Source of the DNA: Candidatus Pelagibacterales bacterium
Lineage (GTDB): Bacteria > Pseudomonadota > Alphaproteobacteria > Pelagibacterales > Pelagibacteraceae
DNA: 22,388 nt
Assembly (NCBI GenBank): GCA_016882185.1
Contig: VHCC01000007.1
Coordinates: 1 to 22,388, forward strand
Reading direction: 5' to 3'
The translations under genes were made by a program, and so were the position numbers. Below are positions 1 through 7,587 of the stretch, piece after piece. The stretch's first letter is position 1; every line of letters starts with the position of its first letter. The notes under the pieces are model-generated. The model was not told where the DNA came from. It was given only the letters and a program-made list of their open reading frames with translations, and made no database searches.

Positions 1-1275
1 AGATCTCTATTAATTATAGTAGTACCAATTATACTTATACAGGTTGTAATTGGAGCAGTTTTTTTTGATAGTATTTGGTATAAAACCAACAGAGGCCTAG
101 TAAGAGCTACCACAAATGAAATAAATACATTCTTAGCACTCTACCCTGAATTTAAACAAAAAAATAAAGTTAGTGAATTAATTAGCACTTTCAAAAATAA
201 TAGTGGACTCATAATCTCAATCAAAAAAGAAATTCGAGAACTGCCATCTACAGAAACAGTCAAATGGTACAGTCTGTACGATAAAATTGTTGTGGAGGAG
301 TTCTCAGACAAATTAAAAAATCCATATTGGCATAACGTGAGATTTGATAGTTCGAATGTTCAGGTTTTAATAATGTTTAATAAGAATGAAATTATTGAAT
401 TTTTAATAGCCAAATCAAAAATAAGATCAACATCGGGAAGAATATTTGCGCTTTGGATTACTATACCATCATTTATATTTTTAATTATTTCAATAATATT
501 TTTGCGCAATCAAATAAGACCTATTGTTCACCTGTCTCGAGCTGCAGAAAAATTTGGCAAAGGGCAATTTGATAGTGATTTCAAAATTTCTGGTGCTCTA
601 GAAATTAGACAGGCTTCTTATGAATTTGAAAGAATGAAAAGAAGAATTTTAAAACACATTAGTCAAAGAACAGCAATGTTGTCGGGTATTAGCCATGATT
701 TAAAAACTCCTCTCACACGATTAAAGTTACAAATTGAGCTTTTAAATAAAAATCAAAAGTTAAATTCTTTAAAAGAAGAAATTAATGAAATGGAAAAAAT
801 GATCAATGAATATCTTGATTTTGCAAGTAATCAATATTCACAAGCTTTAGAAAAATTTAATATTTATCAATTAATTCAAAATTTAATTGAAAAGAGTTTT
901 AAAAAAAATATTAAAATAATTAGTCCTAAAAATTTAATATTTACAGGAAGAAAAAATCTTATCAGAAGATGTATTGCTAATATCATAAATAACTCTCAAA
1001 AATATGCTGAAAATATATTAATTACTTGCAAAAAAATCAAAAATACTACTCAAATTACTATTGATGATGACGGACCTGGAATTGCAGATGAGCACAAGGA
1101 TAAAGTATTTAGGCCATTTTATAGGATCGACCAATCTAAATCTTTTAAAGATAGTAATTTTGGATTAGGTCTTTCCATTGTGGAAGATATAGTTAATTCA
1201 CACGGTGGGACTGTAAAATTATTTAACAATCCAAAAGGTAAAGGCTTGCGAGTTTTATTATCTTTTCCCAACTAA
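1..1275 (+). CDS. envZ: EnvZ-type sensor histidine kinase (5' end cut by window)
   Basis: Inner-membrane sensor kinase that autophosphorylates on His and passes phosphate to an OmpR-type regulator. The frame is open from base 1, so the start lies outside the window; the GTG at 292 is internal. In codons counted from base 1, a hydrophobic first membrane segment covers about 3-22, a periplasmic loop of about 120 residues follows, and a second membrane segment covers about 148-168. A HAMP linker (LRNQIRPI) comes next, then the H-box SHDLKTPLTRLK with the phospho-His at codon 232, an N-box (IANIINNSQK) near 325-334, the G1 box DDDGPGI at 355-361 and the G2 box GLGLSI at 388-393. All catalytic boxes look intact. 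About 424 residues are visible, near full length for the family, so little is missing. Its partner regulator is not in view. The 3' end overlaps convergent ubiK by 18 bases. The kinase call is certain; the EnvZ subfamily is inferred from architecture. Confidence 0.9.
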   Translation, partial: RSLLIIVVPIILIQVVIGAVFFDSIWYKTNRGLVRATTNEINTFLALYPEFKQKNKVSELISTFKNNSGLIISIKKEIRELPSTETVKWYSLYDKIVVEEFSDKLKNPYWHNVRFDSSNVQVLIMFNKNEIIEFLIAKSKIRSTSGRIFALWITIPSFIFLIISIIFLRNQIRPIVHLSRAAEKFGKGQFDSDFKISGALEIRQASYEFERMKRRILKHISQRTAMLSGISHDLKTPLTRLKLQIELLNKNQKLNSLKEEINEMEKMINEYLDFASNQYSQALEKFNIYQLIQNLIEKSFKKNIKIISPKNLIFTGRKNLIRRCIANIINNSQKYAENILITCKKIKNTTQITIDDDGPGIADEHKDKVFRPFYRIDQSKSFKDSNFGLGLSIVEDIVNSHGGTVKLFNNPKGKGLRVLLSFPN

Positions 1276-1488
1276 TTTTTTTAATTTTTGTATTTCAAGT
1301 TTTAGACTATTAATTTTATTTTTTAGTTCTTCTAAATCACGACTATGTGAATTATTTAATTCATTCATAGTTTTTTCTTTTTTAAACTGAATAAGATTTC
1401 TTATTTCTTGTTTGATATCTTTTGTTGTTAAAAGACCTAATTGAAATAAGTTAGTTAAATTATTAATAATTTTTTTATAATTAATCAT
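1258..1488 (-). CDS. ubiK: UbiK-family ubiquinone biosynthesis accessory factor (BMFP protein)
   Basis: Small 76-residue protein of the BMFP/UbiK type. In enterobacteria UbiK is a soluble accessory factor that binds the UbiJ lipid-binding protein and supports the ubiquinone-making complex; that role is carried over by family only. The sequence shows an amphipathic N-terminal half (INNLTNLFQLGLLTTKDIKQEI) and a C-terminal coiled coil of heptad Leu/Ile (LEELKNKINSLKLEIQKLKK), the usual BMFP layout, and the length fits. The position next to lgt-midA-pgeF is the usual alphaproteobacterial neighbourhood of this gene and strengthens the call. It is divergent from lgt, with 47 bases between the starts, and runs tail to tail into the kinase gene with an 18-base overlap. 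Sequence similarity is weak at this length, so context carries much of the weight. Confidence 0.75.
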   Translation of the reverse strand: MINYKKIINNLTNLFQLGLLTTKDIKQEIRNLIQFKKEKTMNELNNSHSRDLEELKNKINSLKLEIQKLKKLVGKR

Positions 1489-1535
1489 ATATTCTTCTTA
1501 ATAATATAGTTATAAATAATTTTAAGATTATTTAA

Positions 1536-2339
1536 ATGTATATTCACAATCTAGATCCCATCATAATTAATTTTGGTTTCCTAGAAATACGCTGGTACTC
1601 TTTAGCCTATATTTTTGGCATATTTTTGGGTTTTTACTATGCAAAATATTTAATTAAAAAATTCTGGGACAAAGAAAATATTAATGTCAAAGTTCTAGAT
1701 AATTTTTTAATTTATTTAATTTTAGGAATTATTTTAGGAGGAAGATTAGGATATATTTTATTTTATAATTTCCATTATTACTATCAAAATCCCCTTGAAA
1801 TATTATTTTTATGGCAAGGAGGAATGTCTTTTCACGGTGGTGTTATAGGTGTTTTGATTGCCTCAATAATTTATGCAAAAAAGAATAATGTAAAAATACT
1901 GGTTTTAACTGACATAGTCGTCTGCGCAACGCCAATTGGTATATTCCTTGGAAGAATTGCTAATTTTATAAACGGAGAGTTGTATGGAAAAAAAACGTTT
2001 TCAGATTATGGCGTTATTTTTCCCAAAATTGATATGGAACCAAGACATCCCTCACAACTGTATGAAGCGACTCTTGAAGGTTTAATATTGTTTTTTTTAC
2101 TTAATATTATATTAAAATTCAAAAAAAAATTATTTAACGGTGAGTTATCTTGTTATTTTTTAATCTTTTATTCAATATTTAGAATTATATCAGAATTATT
2201 TAGAGAGCCGGACAAACATATTGGATATATAATTTTCAATATATCCTTAGGAACGATTATAAGTTTTAGCTTTTTAATTTTTGGAATAATTGCATTTAAG
2301 ATAATTAAAAATGAATCTTTTAGAAAAACTAATTTATAA
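1536..2339 (+). CDS. lgt: Prolipoprotein diacylglyceryl transferase
   Basis: Inner-membrane enzyme that moves diacylglycerol from phosphatidylglycerol to the lipobox cysteine of prolipoproteins, the first step of lipoprotein maturation. The 267-residue protein has several hydrophobic segments, an HGG motif at residues 100-102 after FLWQGGMSF, the Lgt signature GRIANFINGE at 139-148 with the essential Arg, and RHPSQLYEA at 170-178. Length matches the family. The ATG at 1536 places the protein start just before the first hydrophobic segment, as expected; no Shine-Dalgarno motif is visible. The last 29 bases overlap the start of the MidA-family gene, so the two are almost certainly co-transcribed and translationally coupled. 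Confidence 0.97.
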   Translation: MYIHNLDPIIINFGFLEIRWYSLAYIFGIFLGFYYAKYLIKKFWDKENINVKVLDNFLIYLILGIILGGRLGYILFYNFHYYYQNPLEILFLWQGGMSFHGGVIGVLIASIIYAKKNNVKILVLTDIVVCATPIGIFLGRIANFINGELYGKKTFSDYGVIFPKIDMEPRHPSQLYEATLEGLILFFLLNIILKFKKKLFNGELSCYFLIFYSIFRIISELFREPDKHIGYIIFNISLGTIISFSFLIFGIIAFKIIKNESFRKTNL

Positions 2340-3381
2340 AAAAAAAGTTATCACACTTGATAAATTCATAGATATTGCCTTATATAACAAGCAATTAGGT
2401 TACTACCAAACTAAAAAAATATTTAGCCGCGATGGAGATTTTATAACATCTCCTTTTATCTCTAGTATTTTTTCAGAAATGATATCGATATGGATTGTAT
2501 CCTATTGGATTTATTTAAAAAAACCAAAACAAATTAATATTTTAGAGTTAGGACCAGGAAATGGGTTTATGATTAATCAAATAATAAATTCATTAAAAAA
2601 AATTAAAACTTTTGATGCTAAATTCACTATTTATTTACATGAAAAAAGTGAATCATTAGTTAAAGTTCAAAAAAAAAATTTAAATATTTTTAAAAATATA
2701 ATCTGGACGAAAAATATTAATAAAATTAAGCAATATCCAACAATCATTATCGCAAATGAATTTTTTGATGCTTTTCCAATAAAACAATTTTTCAAAATCA
2801 ATACTAAGTGGCATGAACAATGCATTTCATTTAAAAATAATATAAAAAGAATTATTTATTATAAAAATAAGATTAATAATAATTCTCTTAAGAAATATTC
2901 AAAATTTTTTAATATTAATAAAAGTAGAGTCATTGAGTATCCAGTGAAAATTGAAAATTATATAAATTCAATTTCCAAAATTATAAAAAAAAATAATGGA
3001 ATCTTTTTGACTTTTGATTATGGCTATTCTGATAGTATCGGAAAAAATACTTTACGGGCAATAAAAAAACATAAAATTGTTAATTTGCTAAAAGAATATA
3101 CTGATTGCGATATTACTTTTGATGTTAATTTTAATATATTAAAAAATATTTTTAAAAAAAATAACATTAGACATATTGGAACTGTATCTCAAAATTTTTT
3201 TTTACAAAAACTTGGCATTATGGAAAGAGCAACACAAATAATAAAAAAGCAGAACGTTAATGACAGTAAAGATTTAATTTTAAGTATAAATAAACTTATA
3301 AATCCGAAAGAAATGGGTAGCACTTTTCAAGCATTAGCTTTTTGCAATAAAGATTGTAAATTTAATATTGGTTTTATCTAA
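2311..3381 (+). CDS. MidA/NDUFAF7-family SAM-dependent methyltransferase
   Basis: Class I SAM-dependent methyltransferase of the COG1565 family. The mitochondrial member NDUFAF7 (MidA) dimethylates an arginine of the NDUFS2 subunit and is needed for respiratory complex I assembly; a matching role on NuoD is likely but inferred. The 356-residue protein shows the family N-terminus with LGYY at 29-32 and GDFITSP at 42-48, the SAM-binding motif ELGPGNG at 79-85, and the NEFFDAFP motif at 149-156, which is highly characteristic. The start at ATG 2311 lies inside the 3' end of lgt (29-base overlap) and gives the expected N-terminus, so the overlap seems real. The stop shares one base with the pgeF start (TAATG). 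The gene carries 9-10 base A and T tracts. Confidence 0.93.
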   Translation: MNLLEKLIYKKKVITLDKFIDIALYNKQLGYYQTKKIFSRDGDFITSPFISSIFSEMISIWIVSYWIYLKKPKQINILELGPGNGFMINQIINSLKKIKTFDAKFTIYLHEKSESLVKVQKKNLNIFKNIIWTKNINKIKQYPTIIIANEFFDAFPIKQFFKINTKWHEQCISFKNNIKRIIYYKNKINNNSLKKYSKFFNINKSRVIEYPVKIENYINSISKIIKKNNGIFLTFDYGYSDSIGKNTLRAIKKHKIVNLLKEYTDCDITFDVNFNILKNIFKKNNIRHIGTVSQNFFLQKLGIMERATQIIKKQNVNDSKDLILSINKLINPKEMGSTFQALAFCNKDCKFNIGFI

Positions 3382-4145
3382 TGATTTTTTATTCCAGAAA
3401 AATTAACAAAATAAAAGGCATTAAGAGTTTTTTTTTCTCAAGGAACAATGGACAATCAAAAGGAATTTATAAAAGTTTAAACTGCGGGATGGGATCTAAT
3501 GATAAAAAAAAAAATGTTATAAATAATATTAAAATAGTAGCAAAAAAAATTAATTCCAAATTTAGTAACCTAATTTTACTTAGACAACATCATAGTAATA
3601 AAATAATTAATTTTGATAATTTTTTAATAAAAAAAAGATACAAAGCCGATGGAATTATTACTTCAGTTCCAAAATTTTCACTTGGAATTTTAACTGCAGA
3701 TTGTGTGCCAATTTTAGTTGCGGATAAAGAAAATAAAATAATTGCAGCTATACACTCTGGATGGAAGGGTGCAAATTCTGGAATTATTGAAAACTTAATT
3801 AAAAAATTTAAAGAAAAGAAATCAAAAATTTCAAATCTAATCGTTGCGATTGGACCTTGTATTGCAAAAAAAAATTATGAAGTGCAACAAGATTTTGTTA
3901 ATAAAATTAAATTAAAAAATAAAAATTTTAAAAAATATTTTACAAATAATAATAAAAAAATTTATTTTAATTTACGATTATTTGTTAATGATAAATTTTT
4001 AAGATTAGGAGTTCCAAAAAATAATATTGAACATATCAATAAGGATACCTATGATGATTATAAAAATTTTTTTAGCTATCGAAGATCTTTACATAATAAT
4101 GAGTCAGATTACGGACGATGTATTTCGGCAATTTGTAGATATTAA
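3381..4145 (+). CDS. pgeF: PgeF/YfiH laccase-domain protein (peptidoglycan editing factor family)
   Basis: Member of the DUF152/LACC1 family. Bacterial PgeF removes wrongly incorporated L-Ser from peptidoglycan precursors, and some relatives act as purine nucleoside phosphorylases or deaminases, so the exact activity is open. The 254-residue protein keeps the metal-site residues: His71 in QHHSNKI, Cys108 in TADCVP and His125 in HSGWKG, followed by GPCI at 158-161. The start overlaps the MidA stop by one base, giving coupled translation after lgt and midA. An 11-base A tract at 3504-3514 encodes part of NDKKKN and leaves the frame intact. Envelope context (lgt) fits the peptidoglycan role. Confidence 0.93.
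   Translation: MIFYSRKINKIKGIKSFFFSRNNGQSKGIYKSLNCGMGSNDKKKNVINNIKIVAKKINSKFSNLILLRQHHSNKIINFDNFLIKKRYKADGIITSVPKFSLGILTADCVPILVADKENKIIAAIHSGWKGANSGIIENLIKKFKEKKSKISNLIVAIGPCIAKKNYEVQQDFVNKIKLKNKNFKKYFTNNNKKIYFNLRLFVNDKFLRLGVPKNNIEHINKDTYDDYKNFFSYRRSLHNNESDYGRCISAICRY
3504..3514 (+). repeat. 11-base poly(A) tract inside pgeF
   Basis: An uninterrupted run of 11 A encodes part of Asp-Lys-Lys-Lys-Asn. The frame is intact through it. Such tracts are prone to polymerase slippage. Confidence 0.9.
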
Positions 4146-4174
4146 TTGATTAAATAATTATAAAATTATATAAA
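4146..4174 (+). promoter_or_regulatory. Predicted sigma70-type promoter of prs
   Basis: TTGATT at 4146-4151 and TATAAA at 4169-4174 are separated by exactly 17 bases, a good match to the vegetative promoter consensus. It sits in the 37-base gap between pgeF and prs. A start site 6-8 bases past the -10 would fall at about 4180-4182, right at the prs ATG (4183), so the transcript would be leaderless or nearly so. The local sequence is almost all A and T, so chance matches are easy; only the hexamers and spacing support this. Confidence 0.45.
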
Positions 4175-4182
4175 AAGATCTC

Positions 4183-5115
4183 ATGAAGATTGTATCTGGA
4201 ACAAGTAGTATCTCCCTAAGTGATCAAATCTGCAAATATTTAAAAACAAAGCCAACGCAAAGAGATATTAAAAGATTTGCAGACTCAGAGGTCTACGTCG
4301 AGATCAAGGAAAATATGAGAGGTAACGATGTATATTTAATTCAGTCAACTTCATACCCTGCTAACGACAATATTATGGAGTTACTAATATGTATAGATTC
4401 GTTACGAAGATCTTCTGCAAAAAATATAACCACGGTCATCCCTTACTTTGGTTATGCAAGGCAAGATAGAAAAGTTGTACCTAGATCTCCTATAAGTGCA
4501 AAATTAGTTGCAAACTTAATTACAAATGCTGGAGCAAACAGAGTTCTAACAATGGACCTTCATGCAAATCAAATTCAAGGTTTTTTTGATATTCCCGTTG
4601 ATAATTTATATGCAGCTCCAGTTCTTTTAAAACATATATTAAAAAATATTGGAACAAAAAATATTGTTTGTGTTGCGCCTGATGTTGGGGGTGTTGAAAG
4701 AGCGAGGGCTATTGGAAAACGATTGAATGCTGGCTTGGCGATTATTGATAAAAGAAGAGAGCGCCCAGGACAATCCGAAGTTATGAATGTTATTGGAGAG
4801 ATTAAAAATAAATCTTGCATTATAATTGATGATTTAATTGATAGCGGAGGAACAATCTGTAACGCTGCTGATGCTTTAATAGAAAAAGGTGCAAAAGAAG
4901 TTTATTGTTACGTAGTTCATGGCGTTCTTACGGGCTCTTGCATTGATAAAATTAAAAAATCTAAAATGAAAAAAATTGTTATCACAGACACAATTGACAA
5001 TACAAAAAAAATAAAAGGAGTTTCTAAAATAGAGGTAGTAAGTATTGCTCCACTAATTGCTGAAGCTATCAAGCGAATATCTCAATCAACTTCGGTTTCT
5101 AGCTTATTCAAATAA
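4183..5115 (+). CDS. prs: Ribose-phosphate pyrophosphokinase
   Basis: Makes PRPP from ribose 5-phosphate and ATP, the entry point for purine, pyrimidine, histidine and tryptophan synthesis. The 310-residue protein has the typical N-terminus (MKIVSGTSS), FADSEVYVEI at 32-41, the ATP-site segment YARQDRK at 91-97, the MDLHANQIQGFFD stretch with His127, and the PRPP-binding loop IIDDLIDSGGT at about 214-224. Length and motifs are those of class I enzymes. The ATG at 4183 matches the family N-terminus. It follows pgeF after 37 bases that carry a plausible promoter and precedes rplY, so it may start the prs-rplY-pth-ychF group. No anomaly seen. Confidence 0.98.
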   Translation: MKIVSGTSSISLSDQICKYLKTKPTQRDIKRFADSEVYVEIKENMRGNDVYLIQSTSYPANDNIMELLICIDSLRRSSAKNITTVIPYFGYARQDRKVVPRSPISAKLVANLITNAGANRVLTMDLHANQIQGFFDIPVDNLYAAPVLLKHILKNIGTKNIVCVAPDVGGVERARAIGKRLNAGLAIIDKRRERPGQSEVMNVIGEIKNKSCIIIDDLIDSGGTICNAADALIEKGAKEVYCYVVHGVLTGSCIDKIKKSKMKKIVITDTIDNTKKIKGVSKIEVVSIAPLIAEAIKRISQSTSVSSLFK

Positions 5116-5125
5116 ATAACAATAA

Positions 5126-5158
5126 CTTGTTTTTTTTTATAACTTAATATAAAACAAG
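5126..5158. other. Inverted repeat in prs-rplY gap, with a possible rplY promoter
   Basis: The 56-base gap between prs and rplY holds an 8-base perfect inverted repeat, CTTGTTTT at 5126-5133 and AAAACAAG at 5151-5158, with a 17-base AT-rich spacer that can extend the pairing imperfectly. It has too little G+C and no clean T-run after the second arm, so it is a poor intrinsic terminator. The same stretch includes TATAAA at 5148-5153 with TTGTTT 15 bases upstream, which could be the rplY promoter. It could also be a weak attenuator or ribosomal-protein leader structure. Function is not settled by sequence. Confidence 0.3.
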
Positions 5159-5171
5159 CCGTCTTGATAAT

Positions 5172-5936
5172 ATGGAAAATTTAAAGATCGAAGCATCAGA
5201 AAGAAAAATTAATACAAAAGGTGATCTTAAAAAATTAAGATTAGAGGGTTTTCTACCAGGCATTTTATATGGTGATAAAGAAAAAAACCTACCTTTATCA
5301 ATAAAAAAAATATTAATTAAAAAAATGTTAGAATCCTCTAACTTTATGAGCTCAGTAATTGAAATGAGTATAGGCGGATCAAAACATAAAGTTTTAACTA
5401 AAGATATCAATTTTCATCCTTTAAATAATGAACCAATACACATAGATTTTCAAAAAATTAAGCCTGGGACAAAAGTAACTGTCAATATTCCTGTAAAATT
5501 TATTAATAATGAGAATTGTCCGGGATTAAAAATGGGCGGAGTTTTAAACATTGTAAGAAGAAAAATAGAATTAAGATGTGCTGCTGAAAATATTCCTGCT
5601 GAAATTGTAGTCGACTTAGCTAATAAGGAAATGAATGAAAGTATTCACATATCTTCTGTAAAATTACCAGATGGCGCAAAACCTGTAATTAGTGATAGAG
5701 ACTTTACTATAGCAACTATAGCTGCTCCTACAGTTGTTAAAGAACCTGAACCAGCTGCCGCTGCTGCGGGCGATGTTGCTGCAGGAGATGCCGCAACTAC
5801 TGCTGAGGGCGAAGCTACTGCTGCAGGCGATGCTAAACCTGCTGATGGAAAAACTAAACCAGGAGAAACAGCAAAAACTCCTGAGGCTGCGAAAAAACCT
5901 GCAGCTGCTGCTGCACCTGCAGATAAAAAGAAATAA
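5172..5936 (+). CDS. rplY: Ribosomal protein bL25, CTC/TL5 long form
   Basis: 5S rRNA-binding protein of the large ribosomal subunit, in the two-domain CTC form. Residues about 1-95 form the L25 domain (LRLEGFLPGILYGD near 22-35; FHPLNNEPIHIDF at 81-93). Residues about 96-187 form the C-terminal beta domain (GLKMGGVLNIVRRKIEL near 118-134, then VVDLANKEMNESIHISS). A low-complexity tail of about 67 residues follows (188-254), made mostly of Ala, Pro, Lys, Glu, Gly and Asp and ending DKKK. Its codons (5733-5933) are visibly richer in G+C than the surroundings. The family often has a short acidic or Ala-rich extension, but this one makes the 254-residue protein longer than the roughly 200-residue norm. 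pth starts 7 bases after the stop, the usual rplY-pth pair. Confidence 0.95.
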   Translation: MENLKIEASERKINTKGDLKKLRLEGFLPGILYGDKEKNLPLSIKKILIKKMLESSNFMSSVIEMSIGGSKHKVLTKDINFHPLNNEPIHIDFQKIKPGTKVTVNIPVKFINNENCPGLKMGGVLNIVRRKIELRCAAENIPAEIVVDLANKEMNESIHISSVKLPDGAKPVISDRDFTIATIAAPTVVKEPEPAAAAAGDVAAGDAATTAEGEATAAGDAKPADGKTKPGETAKTPEAAKKPAAAAAPADKKK

Positions 5937-5943
5937 CATCTAA

Positions 5944-6501
5944 ATGTTATTATTTGCGGGGTTAGGAAATCCAGATCCAAAGCATGCAAACAACAGACAT
6001 AACGTAGGCTTTAAACTTATTGATGCTTTAAATAAAAATTTTGGACTTTCAAAACAAAAACCAAAATTTAAAGGCCTACTAACTAATGGCCAAGTTCAAG
6101 ATAATAAAGTTATAGTAGTCAAGCCATTAACTTTTATGAATAATTCAGGAATGTGTATTAGAGAAATAACTGATTATCACAGAATTAAAACTAATAATAT
6201 TTTTGTATTTCATGATGATATGGACATAGAAATTGGAAAAATAAAAACGAAAAATGGAGGATCTAGCGGCGGTCATAACGGCATTAAGTCCATAGATGAC
6301 TCTATAGGAACAGATTACAATCGTATTAGGATTGGAATAAGTCATCCTGGAGATAAAGAATTAGTAGACAAACATGTGCTTAATGATTTTACAGAAGAAG
6401 AAAAGATAATAATAGATCAGGTTATCAAAAAAATATTTAAAAATATAAATCTTCTCATAGAAAAAAAATTAGACGATTTCACTTCTAAAAGTAATCAGTA
6501 A
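5944..6501 (+). CDS. pth: Peptidyl-tRNA hydrolase
   Basis: Cytoplasmic esterase that recycles tRNAs from peptidyl-tRNAs dropped by stalled ribosomes. The 185-residue protein begins with the family signature: GLGNP at 6-10, then NNRHNVGF with the catalytic His19. PLTFMNNSG follows, then FHDDMDIEIGK carrying the conserved Asp, and GGSSGGHNGIKSI near 105-117. Length is normal. It sits 7 bases after rplY and 6 bases before ychF, so rplY-pth-ychF is a translation-linked operon, an arrangement common in proteobacteria. No Shine-Dalgarno motif is clear before the ATG. Confidence 0.98.
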   Translation: MLLFAGLGNPDPKHANNRHNVGFKLIDALNKNFGLSKQKPKFKGLLTNGQVQDNKVIVVKPLTFMNNSGMCIREITDYHRIKTNNIFVFHDDMDIEIGKIKTKNGGSSGGHNGIKSIDDSIGTDYNRIRIGISHPGDKELVDKHVLNDFTEEEKIIIDQVIKKIFKNINLLIEKKLDDFTSKSNQ

Positions 6502-6507
6502 GTCTAT

Positions 6508-7587
6508 ATGAGTTTTAAATGTGGAATTGTAGGTTTACCTAATGTTGGTAAATCAACTCTATTTAATGCATTAACAAAATCTAAAAATGCCCAAGCAGCT
6601 AATTTTCCTTTTTGCACAATTGAGCCAAATATTGGAGTTGTAACAGTTCCTGACGAGAGGTTAGAAAAACTTTCAAATATTGCAAAATCTGAAAAAATCA
6701 TTCCCACTTACATCACATTTGTAGATATTGCTGGGCTAGTAGCTGGCGCATCAAAAGGTGAAGGTTTGGGCAATAAATTTCTTGCGAACATTAGAGAAGT
6801 TGATGCTGTAATACACATGCTGAGATGTTTTGACTCAAGTGAAATACAAAATGTTAATAAAACAGTTGATCCTATAAGAGATTTAGAAATAGTAGAAACT
6901 GAAATGATGATTTCAGATTTAGAATCTGTTGAAAAAAGGCTATCTCAAAAAAAAAATAAAAATAATGATATAAATAAAGACACTTTTGATATCTTAGAAC
7001 ATGTTTATGAGTCTTTAAAAAAAGGAATTCGTCCAGAGAAATTAGAGGAAAAATTTGATAAAAAGTTAGTTAAAAATTTAGGAATTCTATCAACTAAACC
7101 TAGAATTTTAGTTTGTAATGTGGACGAGGAAAGTGTGAATTTAGGAAATTCTTACTCACAAAAAATTGAAGAAAAACTCAAGAATGATACAGTGGTTATT
7201 GTCTCTGCTGAAATAGAACAACAAATTACTGAACTTAAAGATTTAGAGGCAAATGAATTTATGAAAGAGATTGGAATTAAAGAGTCTGGATTAGATCAAA
7301 TAATAAAAGCTGGATATAAAATTTTAAATTTAACTACCTATTTTACCGTAGGTCCTAAAGAAACTCATGCATGGACAATTGAAAAAAACTGCAAAGCTCC
7401 AGATGCCGCTGAAGTTATTCATTCCGATTTTAAAAAAGGATTTATTAAAGCTGAGGTTATATCCTACATAGACTATATTCGGTACTCTGGGGAAGTTGGT
7501 GCTCGCGATAATGGAAAATTAAAAATTGAAGGTAAAGATTATGAAGTTGCTGACGGAGATGTCTTACACTTTAGGTTCAACACGTGA
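6508..7587 (+). CDS. ychF: YchF/Ola1 ribosome-associated ATPase
   Basis: OBG-family P-loop protein that prefers ATP to GTP, binds ribosomes and modulates oxidative-stress responses in E. coli. The 359-residue protein carries the Walker A motif GLPNVGKST at 9-17, the NFPFCTIEPNIG switch segment at about 32-43, the G3 region DIAGLVAGASKGEGLGNKF, and the altered nucleotide-specificity motif NVDE that marks YchF. A C-terminal TGS domain spans about 275-358 (from YFTVGPKETHAW to DGDVLHFRFNT). It is the last gene of the prs-rplY-pth-ychF group. Its final 24 bases overlap the 3' end of the convergent cytochrome c1 gene. Confidence 0.98.
   Translation: MSFKCGIVGLPNVGKSTLFNALTKSKNAQAANFPFCTIEPNIGVVTVPDERLEKLSNIAKSEKIIPTYITFVDIAGLVAGASKGEGLGNKFLANIREVDAVIHMLRCFDSSEIQNVNKTVDPIRDLEIVETEMMISDLESVEKRLSQKKNKNNDINKDTFDILEHVYESLKKGIRPEKLEEKFDKKLVKNLGILSTKPRILVCNVDEESVNLGNSYSQKIEEKLKNDTVVIVSAEIEQQITELKDLEANEFMKEIGIKESGLDQIIKAGYKILNLTTYFTVGPKETHAWTIEKNCKAPDAAEVIHSDFKKGFIKAEVISYIDYIRYSGEVGARDNGKLKIEGKDYEVADGDVLHFRFNT

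Noticed and set aside
292..1275. GTG at 292 as start of the sensor kinase
   Set aside because: The same frame is open to base 1 and encodes the first membrane segment and the periplasmic loop, so the true start is upstream of the window.
4575..4820. Open frame of 81 codons antisense to prs
   Set aside because: Fully inside a strongly conserved gene on the other strand, with no start signal or recognisable product.
5645..5989. Open frame of 114 codons on the minus strand opposite the bL25 tail
   Set aside because: It is the antisense of a low-complexity Ala-rich coding stretch, which naturally lacks stops in several frames. Its Ala/Ser-rich product matches no family, while the plus-strand frame continues bL25 without break.
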